Below, piece after piece: positions 44,976 through 56,075 of a stretch of DNA of 64,000 nucleotides. Numbering within the stretch: position 1 is the first letter of the stretch; each line of letters starts with the position of its first letter. Source of the stretch: Acytostelium subglobosum LB1 (Eukaryota; Evosea; Eumycetozoa; Acytosteliales; Acytosteliaceae); the NCBI RefSeq assembly GCF_000787575.1, contig NW_012236531.1, positions 187,490 to 251,489 of the forward strand. The letters run 5' to 3'. Under the pieces are notes generated by a model. The model did not search any database. It was not told where the DNA came from and saw only the letters and a program-made list of their open reading frames with translations. Both the position numbers and the translations under genes were made by a program.

Positions 44976-46158
44976 TTACTTCTTGTCATCTCTTGACTTG
45001 AGATGATGGTCAAGCTCCTCATTGAGGATGCGCTTGGCTTTGGCATCCTTAAAGAGTAGTCTGATGGCTTGACTGAGCTCGTCAATGATCATCTCACGCT
45101 GTTGGAACTCGAGCTTGCGATTGATATCGTTGCTGGTGTTGGACACGACTGTTGTGGACATGCCCATCTTTTCCAGACTGTCCAGTGAGCGACGCCACAT
45201 CGAGACGATCTTTTTGACGATCTGCTCGTCACCAGTGCACAGGTACTCGCCAATCATCAACAAGGGATAGGTTGGCAGACTCTCCTTCTGTTTCTTTGAC
45301 CAGGTCTTGAGCGCGGTCAGACCCTCGTTGATCTTGGTTTCGTTGTCAGAGTCCTTGCCCAATGATCTCTTCACGATCGATTGTTGGATCAAGTCGCTCT
45401 GTGGGCCCTCTACCAAACTGACGGCCAGTGCCAGCAGCATGGCTGGGTCAAGGTTGCCCAGGGTCGACTTCCAGGGCGTGGTGATGTCCTCGCGGCTCAT
45501 CAACGCGTCGTACCACTCCTGCATCTTTGCGGGGTTCTGTTTGAACAGCTCGGCCATGAAGCCAACCATTGGGATGTAGTAGAACGATTGAATGGTCTGC
45601 ATCTTGGCGATGGTCTGCATGTCCTTATCGTTCTTGACACTGGCCAGCTGTGCCTTCAGGTACATCTGCGACTCCTTGCCCAACAACAATGACATTGCCG
45701 CCACAAAGTTGTCTAGATCTGGCAACTGATAGTATGTCTGATACCACTCCATCGCTCCTTCAAAGTCAGTCACGGGCTCCTTTGATTTGCGCTTTGAAGG
45801 CAACAGCATAGCATCATCATCCTCTTTCTTTGACCATCCAAACAATGAACCAATAGAGAATGCAAACAACAAACCTGCTCCTGCTCCTGAACCTGTACCT
45901 CTACCTGTGTTTGTGTTGTTGTCTCTGTTATTGTTGTTATTGTTGATGTTGTGAGTTGTACATTGAATGGAAGACGATGAGGATGATGTTGTAATCATGC
46001 GTCTAAGTGATGTGGAGGCTGCATATGATTGGTTTGGGCCATTCGTTAGCTCATCCCGACATTGGTCTTGATCTGTCAAACATTCAATCAAACCTACATT
46101 GTTGCACGCATGTCTTCCTCAGGTTCAACAGCAATCGTCTTGATGTAAAGGACATCAT
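44976..46158 (-). CDS. Unidentified mitochondrial membrane protein
   Basis: I propose two exons, 46098-46158 and 44976-46018, around a 79-bp intron (GTAGGT...ATGCAG, with a CTAAC branch-like motif); 367 residues. This choice gives the N-terminus MMSFTSRRLLLNLRKTCVQQ followed by STSLRRMITTSSSSSS, a textbook mitochondrial presequence. Starting instead inside the intron at about 46091 gives a leader with acidic residues. After an Asn-rich spacer comes a single hydrophobic segment (about 74-90, GAGLLFAFSIGSLFGW), then a soluble helical domain of about 270 residues (TDFEGAMEWYQTYYQLPD; FVAAMSLLLGKESQMYL; LPTYPLLMIGEYLCTG). I do not recognise the domain. The likely location is the inner membrane with the bulk on one side. 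Confidence 0.75.
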
Positions 46159-46296
46159 CTTTGTATCTGTGTATATGTATGAATATGAATGAATGTACCA
46201 ATGATGTAATCTACACAACTATCTGAATCATGGGCTCGTCGAAGCTTCGAAGTTAGCAAAACGACAAGTTTGCGTGGAAGTGAGAAGTGAGAGAGT

Positions 46297-47163
46297 TTAT
46301 TGACTTGGAGATGGAACAGGCGAAACCACTACTTTGGGAAGTGGATTTATGGTCCTGATGGTCACTTGTCTAACAGGTAGGTATTGATTGGTACTTGGAT
46401 TGAAAACAGACTGTACACTGACCTGTGTTGTCATGGAAGATGTAGGTGATACGATCTCGGTGGATGTCGTTGTCTTTGTGATGAACTTTGGCTGAAGGTT
46501 CTGATCAGTTGTCTTTGTTGTAGAAGTTGTTGTTGTTGTTGTCATTGTAGTGCTACTGGTTAATACTGGGACATTTGCTATGTTCAAGGTATCAGTTGTC
46601 ATTGGGCCGGCGAATGACTCTTCAATGCCATTCAAATTCTTTGAGTTGTAGTAAGTGCTTGGTTTGGCGGATAATGAAGGATCAGGTTGATACATTGGGA
46701 TCTCCTTGGATGGAGAAGGATGAGTAGGTTGGGGTGGTAGAGTAGGCTTGGCTACTGGGGAAGGAATAGCCTTGGGAGATGGGAGGGAGGGAATGGAATG
46801 GTGAATGGGTAGTTGAGAAGGAGCTGGATAGGAGTTGGGCTTCATTGAGGTCATTTTTGGATAAGGTGAGGCAGAAAGATGAAGGAAAGGTACTCTAAGA
46901 GAAGGTGGAGGTAGACTGTAGGTGGTCGGAGCAGTATTGATTTGGGTTGGGAGCTCCTCAATATAATCCTTTCCACTAATACTGTCATCAGTGTCCTTCA
47001 TTGACGATAGGGGCTTGGGACTCTGATCAATTGGTTGGTCTCTCAAAGACTGTGGCCTAGTCAGAGGAACATAGGACATATGTATCTTCTTTGAGTATGG
47101 TGTGTTGTTAGTCCTCAATACAGAGATATTGGTAACTTGGAACTTGGAAGAATGCTTTGTCAT
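46297..47163 (-). CDS. Pro/Ser/Thr-rich protein of unknown function
   Basis: A single open frame of 288 residues with no known domain. The N-terminus is basic (MTKHSSKFQVTNISV); the middle is rich in Pro and Ser with Pro-spaced motifs (PTLPPQPTHPSPSKEIP); the rest is Thr-rich (STTMTTTTTTSTTKTT) and ends with VRQVTIRTINPLPKVVVSPVPSPSQ. The uninterrupted length, the absence of stop codons and an isolated ATG support coding. Low complexity prevents assigning a role; disordered scaffold or adaptor proteins look like this. The start is 577 bp from the divergent tatD-like gene, so the two share an upstream region. Confidence 0.6.
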   Translation of the reverse strand: MTKHSSKFQVTNISVLRTNNTPYSKKIHMSYVPLTRPQSLRDQPIDQSPKPLSSMKDTDDSISGKDYIEELPTQINTAPTTYSLPPPSLRVPFLHLSASPYPKMTSMKPNSYPAPSQLPIHHSIPSLPSPKAIPSPVAKPTLPPQPTHPSPSKEIPMYQPDPSLSAKPSTYYNSKNLNGIEESFAGPMTTDTLNIANVPVLTSSTTMTTTTTTSTTKTTDQNLQPKFITKTTTSTEIVSPTSSMTTQVSVQSVFNPSTNQYLPVRQVTIRTINPLPKVVVSPVPSPSQ

Positions 47164-47739
47164 TCTTGGAGTGATGAGAGAGGAGAAGATTAGTTAGTAT
47201 AAGTTGGTTGAGATAAGTGTATACAAAGAAGATATTTATATTTTACTTACTTCTATTAGAATGTTTAGATGTTTTTAGAGTATATGTTGATATAAATATG
47301 TGGAGAAGAATATTGGATTGAATATTGATTGATCAATCTATTATTATATAGAGTTGCTTGTCTGACCTGTCCTTGGACATTATCAATCATTCCATCCATC
47401 AATCATTCGGTCAATCAATTCACAAACTAGGACGTCTCAACAGCCCAACAATGTCAAAGTTTGATTGATTGACTGAGTGAAAACAGGGTGATTTCCTTGA
47501 TCATCTGGGTTTGATTGACAGGTTTGAATTGGATGTAACCGTCACATTGAGAGGAGACTGATTGAGTTATCTTCCTATTCTATCTTCGATCCACCATCAC
47601 GACACTATGATGTTGGAACAGATCAAGTTTGTGTCTTGAGATCTATTATCTCTTTGTCCATCTTGTATTTGCAAAAGTTGATTTTCTTGAGATTGTTTGT
47701 TGTTCAAACAGATAGAGAGAGCTAGAGAGAGAGAAAGAA
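47164..47739. other. Divergent intergenic region
   Basis: A 576-bp spacer shared by the Pro/Ser/Thr-rich gene (-) and the TatD gene (+). AATC and ATTG tracts lie at 47396-47415 and 47460-47475. GA-rich DNA directly precedes the TatD start. Nothing else is seen. Confidence 0.5.
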
Positions 47740-48834
47740 TGAAATATATAGATATAGGAGTCAATCTTACTGGTATGTGTGACTTGATCCATGTAGTCTA
47801 TGACACATCAATAACATTGCTAACAGAATTGATTGGTTAGATGATATGTATCAGGGCATGTATCATGGCAAGCAGAAGCATCAAGCTGACTTGCCTAAAG
47901 TACTACAGCGATCATGGGACAATGGTTTGGATAAGATCATCATAACTTCTGGTCGTTTGTCAGAGGTGCAGCAGGCATTGAACATTATAAAGCTTCAACA
48001 ACAACAAGGTCAGCAGCAGAGATTGTTCACAACCATTGGTGTTCATCCTACACGTTGCACAGAGTTTGTTGATGACGAGCAAAAGTATATCGATTCACTG
48101 CTGGAACTGTACAATGCCAACAAAGAGTCGATTGTGGCCATTGGCGAGTTTGGTTTGGACTATGACCGTTTGGAGTTCTGTCCCAAGGACGTACAGCTCA
48201 AGTACTTTGAGCTGCAGTTCAAGTTGGTCGAGGCCACTGGACTGCCTCTATTCCTACATCTTCGCAATGCCTTTGGAGATTTCATGGATGTCATTAAGAG
48301 ACATCGTCATACATTCAAATATGGTGTCGTTCACTCCTTTGATGGCACGGCTGAAGAGGCAAAGCAGATCATCGAGGCCGGACTTTACATTGGAATCAAT
48401 GGTTGCTCACTAAAGACTGAGGACAATCTCAAAGCAATGGCAACAATACCTTCGGATCGTCTACTTATTGAAACTGATGCACCTTGGTGTGATATCAGAC
48501 GTACACATGCTTCACATAAGTATGTAAAGACAACATTCGAATCAGTCAAGAAGCCAGAGAAGCATGAAATAGACAAATGTGTACAATCACGCAATGAACC
48601 ATGTCATATTGTGTAAGTACACTCTCTATCACAATTCATACTCATTCCGCGGACTTATATTAACATACCTTGTCCATGTCAATGTCCATGTCCAGTAATG
48701 TGTTGGAAGTTATTGCAGGATGTAGAAATGAGTCAATTGATACTCTGGGTAACATTATCTATGAGACTAGCAATCAAATATTCTTTCCATCATCATCCTC
48801 CACAAATATAAGTACAACTACAACTACAACTTAA
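47740..48834 (+). CDS. TatD-family DNase (TATDN1-like)
   Basis: Exons 47740-47773, 47841-48612 and 48696-48834; 314 residues. The tiny first exon encodes MKYIDIGVNLT, and splicing restores the family's DIGVNLTDxMYxGxYHGKQKH start. Metal-binding landmarks are visible: TTIGVHPTRC, IGEFGLDYDR, FLHLRNA, VVHSFDG, and LLIETDAPWCD near the C-terminus, then RNEPCHIVNVLEVIAG joined across the second intron. TatD proteins are metal-dependent 3'-5' exonucleases with an amidohydrolase TIM barrel, involved in DNA fragmentation and repair. TATDN1 proteins are about 300 residues, so this is full length. The short Thr tail is lineage-specific. A longer reading starting at 47846 would lack the metal-binding N-terminal strand. 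Confidence 0.95.
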
Positions 48835-49256
48835 ACTTCAACTTCGACAACATGTTGACAAGTCTGAATGGCACACACTCATTATGTCCATTGTAATAAA
48901 CAATATTAATAATAATAATCAAACACACACAGAGTGTGTTCCAAACAAGACAAGTTGACACCTCTGGGGTGTTGTTGCTGTCAACGATGTTGTGTGACAA
49001 GCTTGTCTATCCTTTAGCACATCAAACATAACCATATTCGGACACACAAACAAACAATTATTACAATTCATCCACATCAACATTCAATCAACATCATCAC
49101 AAGACAGTCATTATTACATTTCACATAAACTAATATATACATATAACAAACAAATAAATAATAATAATAGTAGTAAATCAAAGATGTTTGTTTGATAGAT
49201 AAGGGATATATATATACATAAATAGACATTGGAAAATATAAACATACATTCATTCT
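48835..49256. other. Intergenic region
   Basis: A 422-bp AT-rich spacer between two plus-strand genes, with AAC and ATA runs. It is probably the PI4K promoter and leader. No gene is seen. Confidence 0.5.
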
Positions 49257-52200
49257 ATGTTAAAGACAAAGACGACTGCTATGACAATGAATCACACTTC
49301 ATCATCTGTGCTAGATGATGTAGTCGAACCTTCGACGACAACGACAACTACTCAAGGACAGACACAGTCGCAGACACAAACACAAACACAAACACAGACA
49401 CAGACACAGACACAGATAAGCCAAAGCAATGCTGAGGCAATAGACAACTCAGACAATTACAATCATATACCTTTCTCACCATTCGCACTGGAGCATCATC
49501 ATCACCTGACAGAGATGCAACTTCAATCGAATCAATCGCCATCCACTTCATCAGAGACAGTGGCAACGACAATCAATAGCAATAGCAACAACAGCAACAC
49601 AACAACAACAATTCAAACAACAGATATAGTAAACTCTACTTCTCTTACGACAAAGGAAGATAGTATTGCAACACAACTTCAGAAGGAGAAGGAAAGAGAG
49701 AGGGAGCGAGAGAAAGAGCGCGAACGAGTGGATGAGATCATCAAGTTGTACAGCGAATCCACCGGCCACTTTGACTCTTGGGCAGCACTCAATCATTTGT
49801 TTCAACACCAGAGTTGCGCTGGTGTCGTTGACTATCTTTGTAACAAGTTCTATTCAGTAGAGGATAAAGACATTGACTTCTTTATCACTCAACTATGGTA
49901 TGTATATGTGGTCATCATATGATGACACCCTCGGGTACCTTATGCACACGACCTAACCAACCAATCAACCAATGTTAAAGTGTTATTCTAATCAATCAAC
50001 CATATGAACAAAAGGTGGCACTATCATCCTTGGCAAGATTCGTCATGGATAGATGTGCAATGTCAATGCGTTTTGCCATCAAGGCCTATTGGATCTTCCA
50101 GGCATTCGAAGAGGATGGCCAGAAGAACCTACTTTCCATTGAGGACAATGCATACCTTCAACAAAGCCATGTGCCCATTGACACCTCCCCCAACTCTCAT
50201 CCACACCCACATCCACATACCCATCAAGCCAGTGCGATGACCACCGGCACAACACCATCATCCTCTCCATCGAATAAGCCATCATTCCAAGTGGCAAATC
50301 AACAACCATCCAACTCCCCGACCAGCCCCAGCACTTCAGAGTCGGCCACAGTGGCCGCTGCAGCAAGCGGCAGCAACACCAACAATAATGGCATCACAAA
50401 AGTACTGATTATCAACGATACCACAGACAAACCGACAGTGTCCAACTATCGTCTCATTGAAATGAAGAAAGAGTTGGGCACTCGACTTAGAGAGTACTGC
50501 GAGATGTCGGTCATCACTTGCTCGAGACCGCTGCTGACCAGACCGCGTACCTCATCACTGCCCTCACCACTCATGTCCTTTTCCAATCTCAATGTATCCG
50601 CTGCGTCCCCAAAGACGCCCACCGTTCCGATCACTCCGCCTCCCATATCGATATTGGCCGAGTCGACTGGCTCAAACAGTGGCGATGTACAACAACAACA
50701 GCAACAACATCAATCACAGATGCTGCAAGAACCTGAGATTCCCGAGAAGTCCAGGACACCGCCTCCTCAAATGATGGAGACAAAGGGACTGTCAGACTAT
50801 GACTTTGAGCTGCAGATTTCAAAGAGCTACCGATGCGACTACCTCAACTCGATCCTTTCATTCGTCCAAACACTGTCCAACATCTCAAAGAAGTTGATAT
50901 CCGTTCCAATCGATCTCCGTCAAGCGAAGCTCAAGGACGAGATCAGCATTCTAAACATCAAACTCACGCTTGGCCTCTACCTCCCATTGTGGCAAGCATC
51001 GAACCACCATTGCATCGTGAGGATACCACCCGAAGAGGTCAAGATCCTCAACTCGAGGGAGCGCGTCCCCTATCTTTTGGTGTTGGAGATCATCGACAGT
51101 ACAGAGGAGGCGTCCTCTGCCAACATTCTCCGCATCGTCAGCTCCTATCCACTCCCCCTGCCAAACAAACATCACAGCACAAAGAATCATGGCGTGAAGA
51201 GAGTTGATGCGCCAGCCTCTCCTCTCTCCATCCAATCAACAGGCACTCCCGACACTGGCTCACCACAGCGCGTCTCGTTCATGTCAAGCAGTAGCAGCAG
51301 CACAGCATCGACACCAATCCAATCGAATCCAGTGACGAGCATCTCATCCTCGTCCATGTCCAACTCCCCAACTACGACCACTCTCCCCTCCATCTCTGCC
51401 ACATCACCCTTGTCATCACCAATCGTTGAGAAACTGCTCACAGAGAACAAGTTTGCTCACTTTGGTGAGCTGTGGGAGGAAAAGACAGAGCGATACAGGA
51501 AGATATCTCCGTATGGACACTTGTCCAACTGGCGACTGGCATCAGTGATTGTCAAGACCGGTGATGATTGTCGACAGGAACAGATGGCGGTCCAGTTGAT
51601 CACAAAGTTCCAAGAGATATGGCAAAACGCTAGACTACCTCTATTCTTGCGGCCGTACTCTATCCTGGTCACCTCATCGTCCAGCGGCATCATCGAGACC
51701 ATCCCCGACACCATCTCTCTGCACAACCTAAAGAAGAACACAACGCACGTCACCCTGCTCAACTACTTCAAGGCAACGTACGGCGACCAGACTGACTCAT
51801 TCCGTATCGCTCAAGCCAAGTTTGTCGAGTCGATGGCAGCGTACTCGATCGTCACCTTCCTGCTGCAAGTGAAGGATCGTCACAATGGCAACATCCTCAT
51901 CGACAAGGAAGGTCACATCATTCACATTGACTTTGGCTTCCTCCTCTCCAACAGCCCAGGCAACATGTCGTTCGAGTCGGCGCCGTTCAAGCTCACACAG
52001 GAGCTGATCGATGTGATGGGTGGCACCATCCAGTCGCCACAATTCCTGTACTACCAGGCACTGTGCGTACGCGGCTTCCTGGAGGCTCGCAAACACTACG
52101 AGAAGATCGTGTCGTTTGTCGAGCTGATGATGACTGGTCCCCGAATGTCCTGCTTCCAAGGTGGTCGCGACTGTATCGAGCAGCTCAAGCTGCGGTTCAT

Positions 52201-52324
52201 GCTCAACATCCCTGAGCGCGAGTGCGCCAACCATGTCGAGCAACTGATTGTCAACAGTCTAGACCACCGTGCCACCCGCTACTACGACTCTTATCAGTAC
52301 TGGTACAACTCCATATATAGTTAA
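49257..52324 (+). CDS. pikD: Phosphatidylinositol 4-kinase (type III beta-like)
   Basis: Exons 49257-49901 and 50015-52324, joined as QLWY-VALSSLARF; 984 residues. The intron uses a GTATAT donor; a nearer GTATGT four bases upstream would put the second exon out of frame. The first 160 residues are Gln/Thr-rich with a QTQTQT repeat. A lipid-kinase-unique helical segment follows (SWAALNHLFQHQSC; ALSSLARFVMDRCAMSMRFAIKAYWIFQAF), then a long Ser/Pro-rich linker and the C-terminal kinase: VIVKTGDDCRQEQ, LRPYSILVTSSSSGIIETIPD, DRHNGNILID (836-845) and HIDFGF (about 853-858). The enzyme makes PI4P, chiefly on Golgi membranes. The order and spacing fit PI4K-beta. The symbol follows the D. discoideum PI4-kinase gene as I recall it and is not certain. 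Confidence 0.93.
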
Positions 52325-52381
52325 CATAATATATGCGAGATGCTTCAAACTGGCACTCTCCCTCCCTTTCTTTACTCCTAC

Positions 52382-54202
52382 CTAGTCTTGTTTATTCTTT
52401 GGTATAAAGTCTAAGGTCAAAGGAAGGTCCTCAACCTTGCTAAACCAATACATTGTTCCAAACGGACTGTTGTGCATTGGGTCGGGATGCACAACCAGGA
52501 CGTGCTCGCGTTGCTCATCGATGGGACGGATATAATATCGCTCCTTAATATTGACATGATCGTACAATATGATATCCAGTCTCTGAATGGAGGTCTGTTT
52601 GATGATTGGCTCAATGTCATGATCGAATGTGCAAACCATGACTAAATGTTTCCTTGTTTGATTCTGCTCGATGACATACTGAATGTAGGTCGAATCGTCT
52701 GCCTGTAGCTTCACACAATCGACAGTGTCGCAAGGCAGTCCCTCAAGGAAGTCATGTTGCTCGCGAATGTCCACATACTTGAGATTGGGTGGGAAGGCCA
52801 CTTCAGAGAGGCATTGCATGAACTCCAATCCGAATGATAATGATGTCAGTGACTGAGGAAGTGTGTCTGGGAGTATGGGTTGATTGAAAGTCTGACCAAA
52901 CTTCAAACGGATCAAGTGTGGAGGTAGTATTCCGGGCTCGATCATTTGATTAAAGTTACGTCCAAACTTCAATCGTTGGATGGATTGGGAAAGTACGCCA
53001 GTGATCAATGGTTGATTAAAGTTGAGTCCAAACTCCAAGGTGTGAAGCGATCCAGGAAGTACTCCAGGGGACAATGGCTCATCAAAGAATTTGCTCATTG
53101 TTAGCCTGTGTAGCGAGTCGGGGAGTGCACCTGGAGATATTGGTTTGGTGTAAACCTCGTCAAACTTCAAGTCTGTGAGCATTGACGGAAGGGAACCTGA
53201 GAGGATGACCTGATCGAAACGAAAACCGAACATCAACTTGGTGATTGAGTTGGGGAGGATTCCTGGCAGCAACTGTTGATTGTAGAAGAATCCAAACTCC
53301 AACTCCTTGAGACTTGGCGGTAGGATGTCCACTCGCTCAATTGGCAGGTTGTATCCACCAGTGTGCAAAATGACTAGGGAGCGTGGAAGTACACCCGGTA
53401 GCAGAGGATGTCGATACTCACCTAGCTGGAGTCTGGTGAGGCTCTCTGGGAGGCTGTTTGGGGGCAGAAGAGTATTGAATCCATATCCAAAGGAAAGATC
53501 CACTATCTTATTGAGATGAGTAATGTCCTTAAGTTCATGATCATGTTGCAGAAAGAGTTTGATCAATGATGATGATGACAATGGAGTAGTTCCAGGACTG
53601 AATATAGTTGGTGCTCGACATGAGTTTAAATCAAGTTCGGTCAACGAGTTGGGGAGTACGCCAGCAGGGATGATCTGTTTGTAATAGGCTCCCAGCTCCA
53701 ACTTGAGCAGTGATTGCGGTAGGGTGTCCGATGCAAAGGGTTGATCAAAGTCGTTGCCAAACTCAAGACGAGTGAGTGAAGCAGGTAGCACACCAGGCTC
53801 GATAGGCTGATTGAATGTACAACTGATCTCCAACACTGTGAGAGAGGATGGGAGTGTCCCGGGTGAGATGGGAGAGTTGTAGTCGCCTTGGTCGATCAAT
53901 GTGTTGAGCGTATTGGGGAGCATGTCACCAGTGAGTGGTTGTCCCGGTTTCAGACGTACTGATGGAGCCCACGATGCTCTGCTCATCCGTGTCATTTCAC
54001 CGCCCTCCACATCTATTGACATGATTGCAGGTGATCGTTTGTATTGTCCACTGTTACCGTCGATCACCATAACATTTGTCAATTGTAACCATCTTGATGA
54101 CCTATTCAACATTGACTTGCACGTGAATGACAAGCACATGACATCAATAGCAGGCAGGTGACTAGCAACCATGTCCAATATCCTATGTGGTAGCATATCC
54201 AT
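52382..54202 (-). CDS. FNIP-repeat protein with F-box-like N-terminus
   Basis: A single exon of 606 residues starting MDMLPHRILDMVASHL. An upstream in-frame ATG at 54289 would add 29 Asn/Ile/His-rich residues from the TATA-rich leader and is less likely. The N-terminus (1-40) resembles an F-box (LPHRILDMVASHLPAIDVMCLSFTCK). The rest is about sixteen FNIP/IP22 repeats of 22 residues: a short FNQPI-type strand, a Pro-Gly turn, LPxSLxxLxFG. Examples are FNQPIEPGVLPASLTRLEFG and FNQPILPDTLPQSLTSLSFG. FNIP repeats are greatly expanded in dictyostelids and form an LRR-like solenoid. F-box plus solenoid suggests a substrate receptor of an SCF ubiquitin ligase; the target is unknown. Irregular repeats near residues 200-225 look like a degraded unit. 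Confidence 0.88.
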   Translation of the reverse strand: MDMLPHRILDMVASHLPAIDVMCLSFTCKSMLNRSSRWLQLTNVMVIDGNSGQYKRSPAIMSIDVEGGEMTRMSRASWAPSVRLKPGQPLTGDMLPNTLNTLIDQGDYNSPISPGTLPSSLTVLEISCTFNQPIEPGVLPASLTRLEFGNDFDQPFASDTLPQSLLKLELGAYYKQIIPAGVLPNSLTELDLNSCRAPTIFSPGTTPLSSSSLIKLFLQHDHELKDITHLNKIVDLSFGYGFNTLLPPNSLPESLTRLQLGEYRHPLLPGVLPRSLVILHTGGYNLPIERVDILPPSLKELEFGFFYNQQLLPGILPNSITKLMFGFRFDQVILSGSLPSMLTDLKFDEVYTKPISPGALPDSLHRLTMSKFFDEPLSPGVLPGSLHTLEFGLNFNQPLITGVLSQSIQRLKFGRNFNQMIEPGILPPHLIRLKFGQTFNQPILPDTLPQSLTSLSFGLEFMQCLSEVAFPPNLKYVDIREQHDFLEGLPCDTVDCVKLQADDSTYIQYVIEQNQTRKHLVMVCTFDHDIEPIIKQTSIQRLDIILYDHVNIKERYYIRPIDEQREHVLVVHPDPMHNSPFGTMYWFSKVEDLPLTLDFIPKNKQD

Positions 54203-54407
54203 CTTTATATATATATATATATTGTTTGTTATTACTATGTGTATGATTGATTGATAGTTTGAATGAATGGATGGATGATCAAACTTCAATCAAAGACTAT
54301 CACAAGAATGAGGTTACAAGTGATAAAGTGGAATATGGATATAAGGTGTTACACAGCTTTATTAAAGAGATAGAAAGGGACTAACTGTCTCCTGGATAAA
54401 GAAGTAT

Positions 54408-54941
54408 TTACTGGGAACCGGGGTTTCCAGAGTAGTCAGCACCGGAGGACTTCTTGATCTATATTATATTAAATTTGGATTGATTGATTAAGATGTTAGT
54501 GAACATGCATTTGGAACAGGAGATGATTGATTGAATAAATGACAATCAACTTACCTTGGTCAAGAGGGCAGACTCGTCGAGCTCGTCGTGGGTGGTGGCA
54601 TGGACCTCAACACCGTAGTTCTTGATGACCTGCTTGACAGAGGCCTTGTGGACGGACATCTTGGCTCTCTTCAAGGCACCAACAGACTCACCACACCATG
54701 AGATGAAAACAAACTTGGCTCTCTTTGACTCCTCATCACCAGAGAGGACACGGAGGTAGGCGTACTGGCACTGGTCGGCGGCAAAGTTACCAACCAACTC
54801 GGCGAGACCGCCGGTACCCTTTCCTTGGAGGACGATGTTGCTAGCACCCTCGTAACCGAAAAGGCACCAGTTGGTCTCGGTGGCGTCAGTGAGGACATCT
54901 TGGTAGGCAGCGGCGAGTTCTGGGTTTGAGACGTTGGCCAT
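54408..54941 (-). CDS. coaA: Coactosin
   Basis: Exons 54555-54941 and 54408-54458, separated by a 96-bp intron; 145 residues, as in Dictyostelium coactosin (146). It is an ADF-homology protein: MANVSNPELAAAYQDVLTD, NWCLFGYEG, IVLQGKGTGGLAELV, a YLRVLSGDEESKRAKFVFISWCGE core, and SVHKASVKQVIKNY. The second exon supplies IKKSSGADYSGNPGSQ, which completes the conserved C-terminus. Coactosin binds F-actin and counteracts capping protein. Codon use is strongly biased, indicating high expression. A short GTATAA and AT-rich promoter lies upstream. It sits near the talin, CARMIL-like and SHK genes in the same window, but as an independent unit. Confidence 0.96.
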
Positions 54942-56075
54942 TGTGTATAATTTGTTGTTTGTTGTTATATAATTATATTATTAATACAAGGAGAAAGGGA
55001 GTTTTGTTTGTTGTTTGTGTGTGTGTTTAGAGTACAAGTTGATTTGGAAGAATGACTTGCAGATGAGTGTTTATGTTGAGCTCAGTCAGTCAGTAACTGC
55101 ATGCAGAGATCTCCTCATCACTCATACTCAACACACACTCATCTCTCATTCATTACATCCATCCATCCATTAACACACACACTCTAATACACACATAATT
55201 GAATAACACAAAATAAAAAGCCATAAATATCATATTTTGATGATTTTTAATTAAATTAATTATTGTTGTATAAATCAACCCAACCATCTGAATCAAAAGT
55301 AGTCTTTGTAGATTATCCATCCAGTTCACCCCCTCATCAATAATAACAGGCCATAAACACTTAATGTTGGTGCTTATGATAACGTAATAATCAAAAATTG
55401 GGTTTGTTTGTTGGATACAGGGTTGCGCTTTGGGATGGGTCAGTGGGTTTGGCTGATCGAAATTTCCAATTTATGAGAGTGTGTGTTTGAGTGGTCAGCA
55501 ACATGGATTGACGAAGTGGCAGGAGAATGTGAACATGCACCTTCAAAGTGTTTGTGTGTGTTGTGTTTGTCCTATCTGTACAGATACACACAAACACACA
55601 CGATCGTTGTGTTACTGTAGTATACTTATATACATATATAGTAGTATTCATACCTGTACGCATGTGTGTGTGTGTGATGTGTGGCATTTATTTATGGTTA
55701 CAGTCGACCTACTACTACACCTACCCGATCGCGTTGCGATACGATACGATGCGATGGGTATGGAGGACAGAGCATCATCTCCAATGGCATTGAGTAGCAT
55801 TACCAAGAAAGAGAGGAAGTATACGCTCGCAACAGGGATTTGGAGATTTACCGCATAGACATCATGATGTTTGTTGTGTGCGTTTATCGTTTATTGTTAT
55901 TGTTATTGTTATTGTTATTGTTATTGTTATTGTTGTTGGTAACAATGAGAAAAAGGAGGAGGGAACGAAAGAGAGGAGATAGAAAGAGAGAGAGAGAGTA
56001 ACATTCTCAACCCTAACTAACAAAACAGAGAAAGAAGAAAAGAAGAATATAGCTGTTGGATATATCATACTTTAT
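54942..56075. other. Large intergenic region
   Basis: A 1.1-kb spacer containing the coaA promoter. It includes TG-rich runs (55010-55025, 55545-55575, 55663-55680), TATTG hexamers (55891-55934) and GA-rich DNA (55968-56000). The 125-codon frame at 55481-55858 is rich in Cys, His and Thr from the TG repeats and is not credible as a gene. Confidence 0.5.
55891..55934. repeat. (TTATTG)n hexanucleotide repeat
   Basis: About seven perfect TTATTG units. A simple repeat downstream of the decayed F-box-like gene. Confidence 0.9.

Noticed and set aside
55481-55858. A 125-codon Cys/His/Thr-rich frame
   Set aside because: It is produced by TG/CA dinucleotide runs and has no homology or start context.
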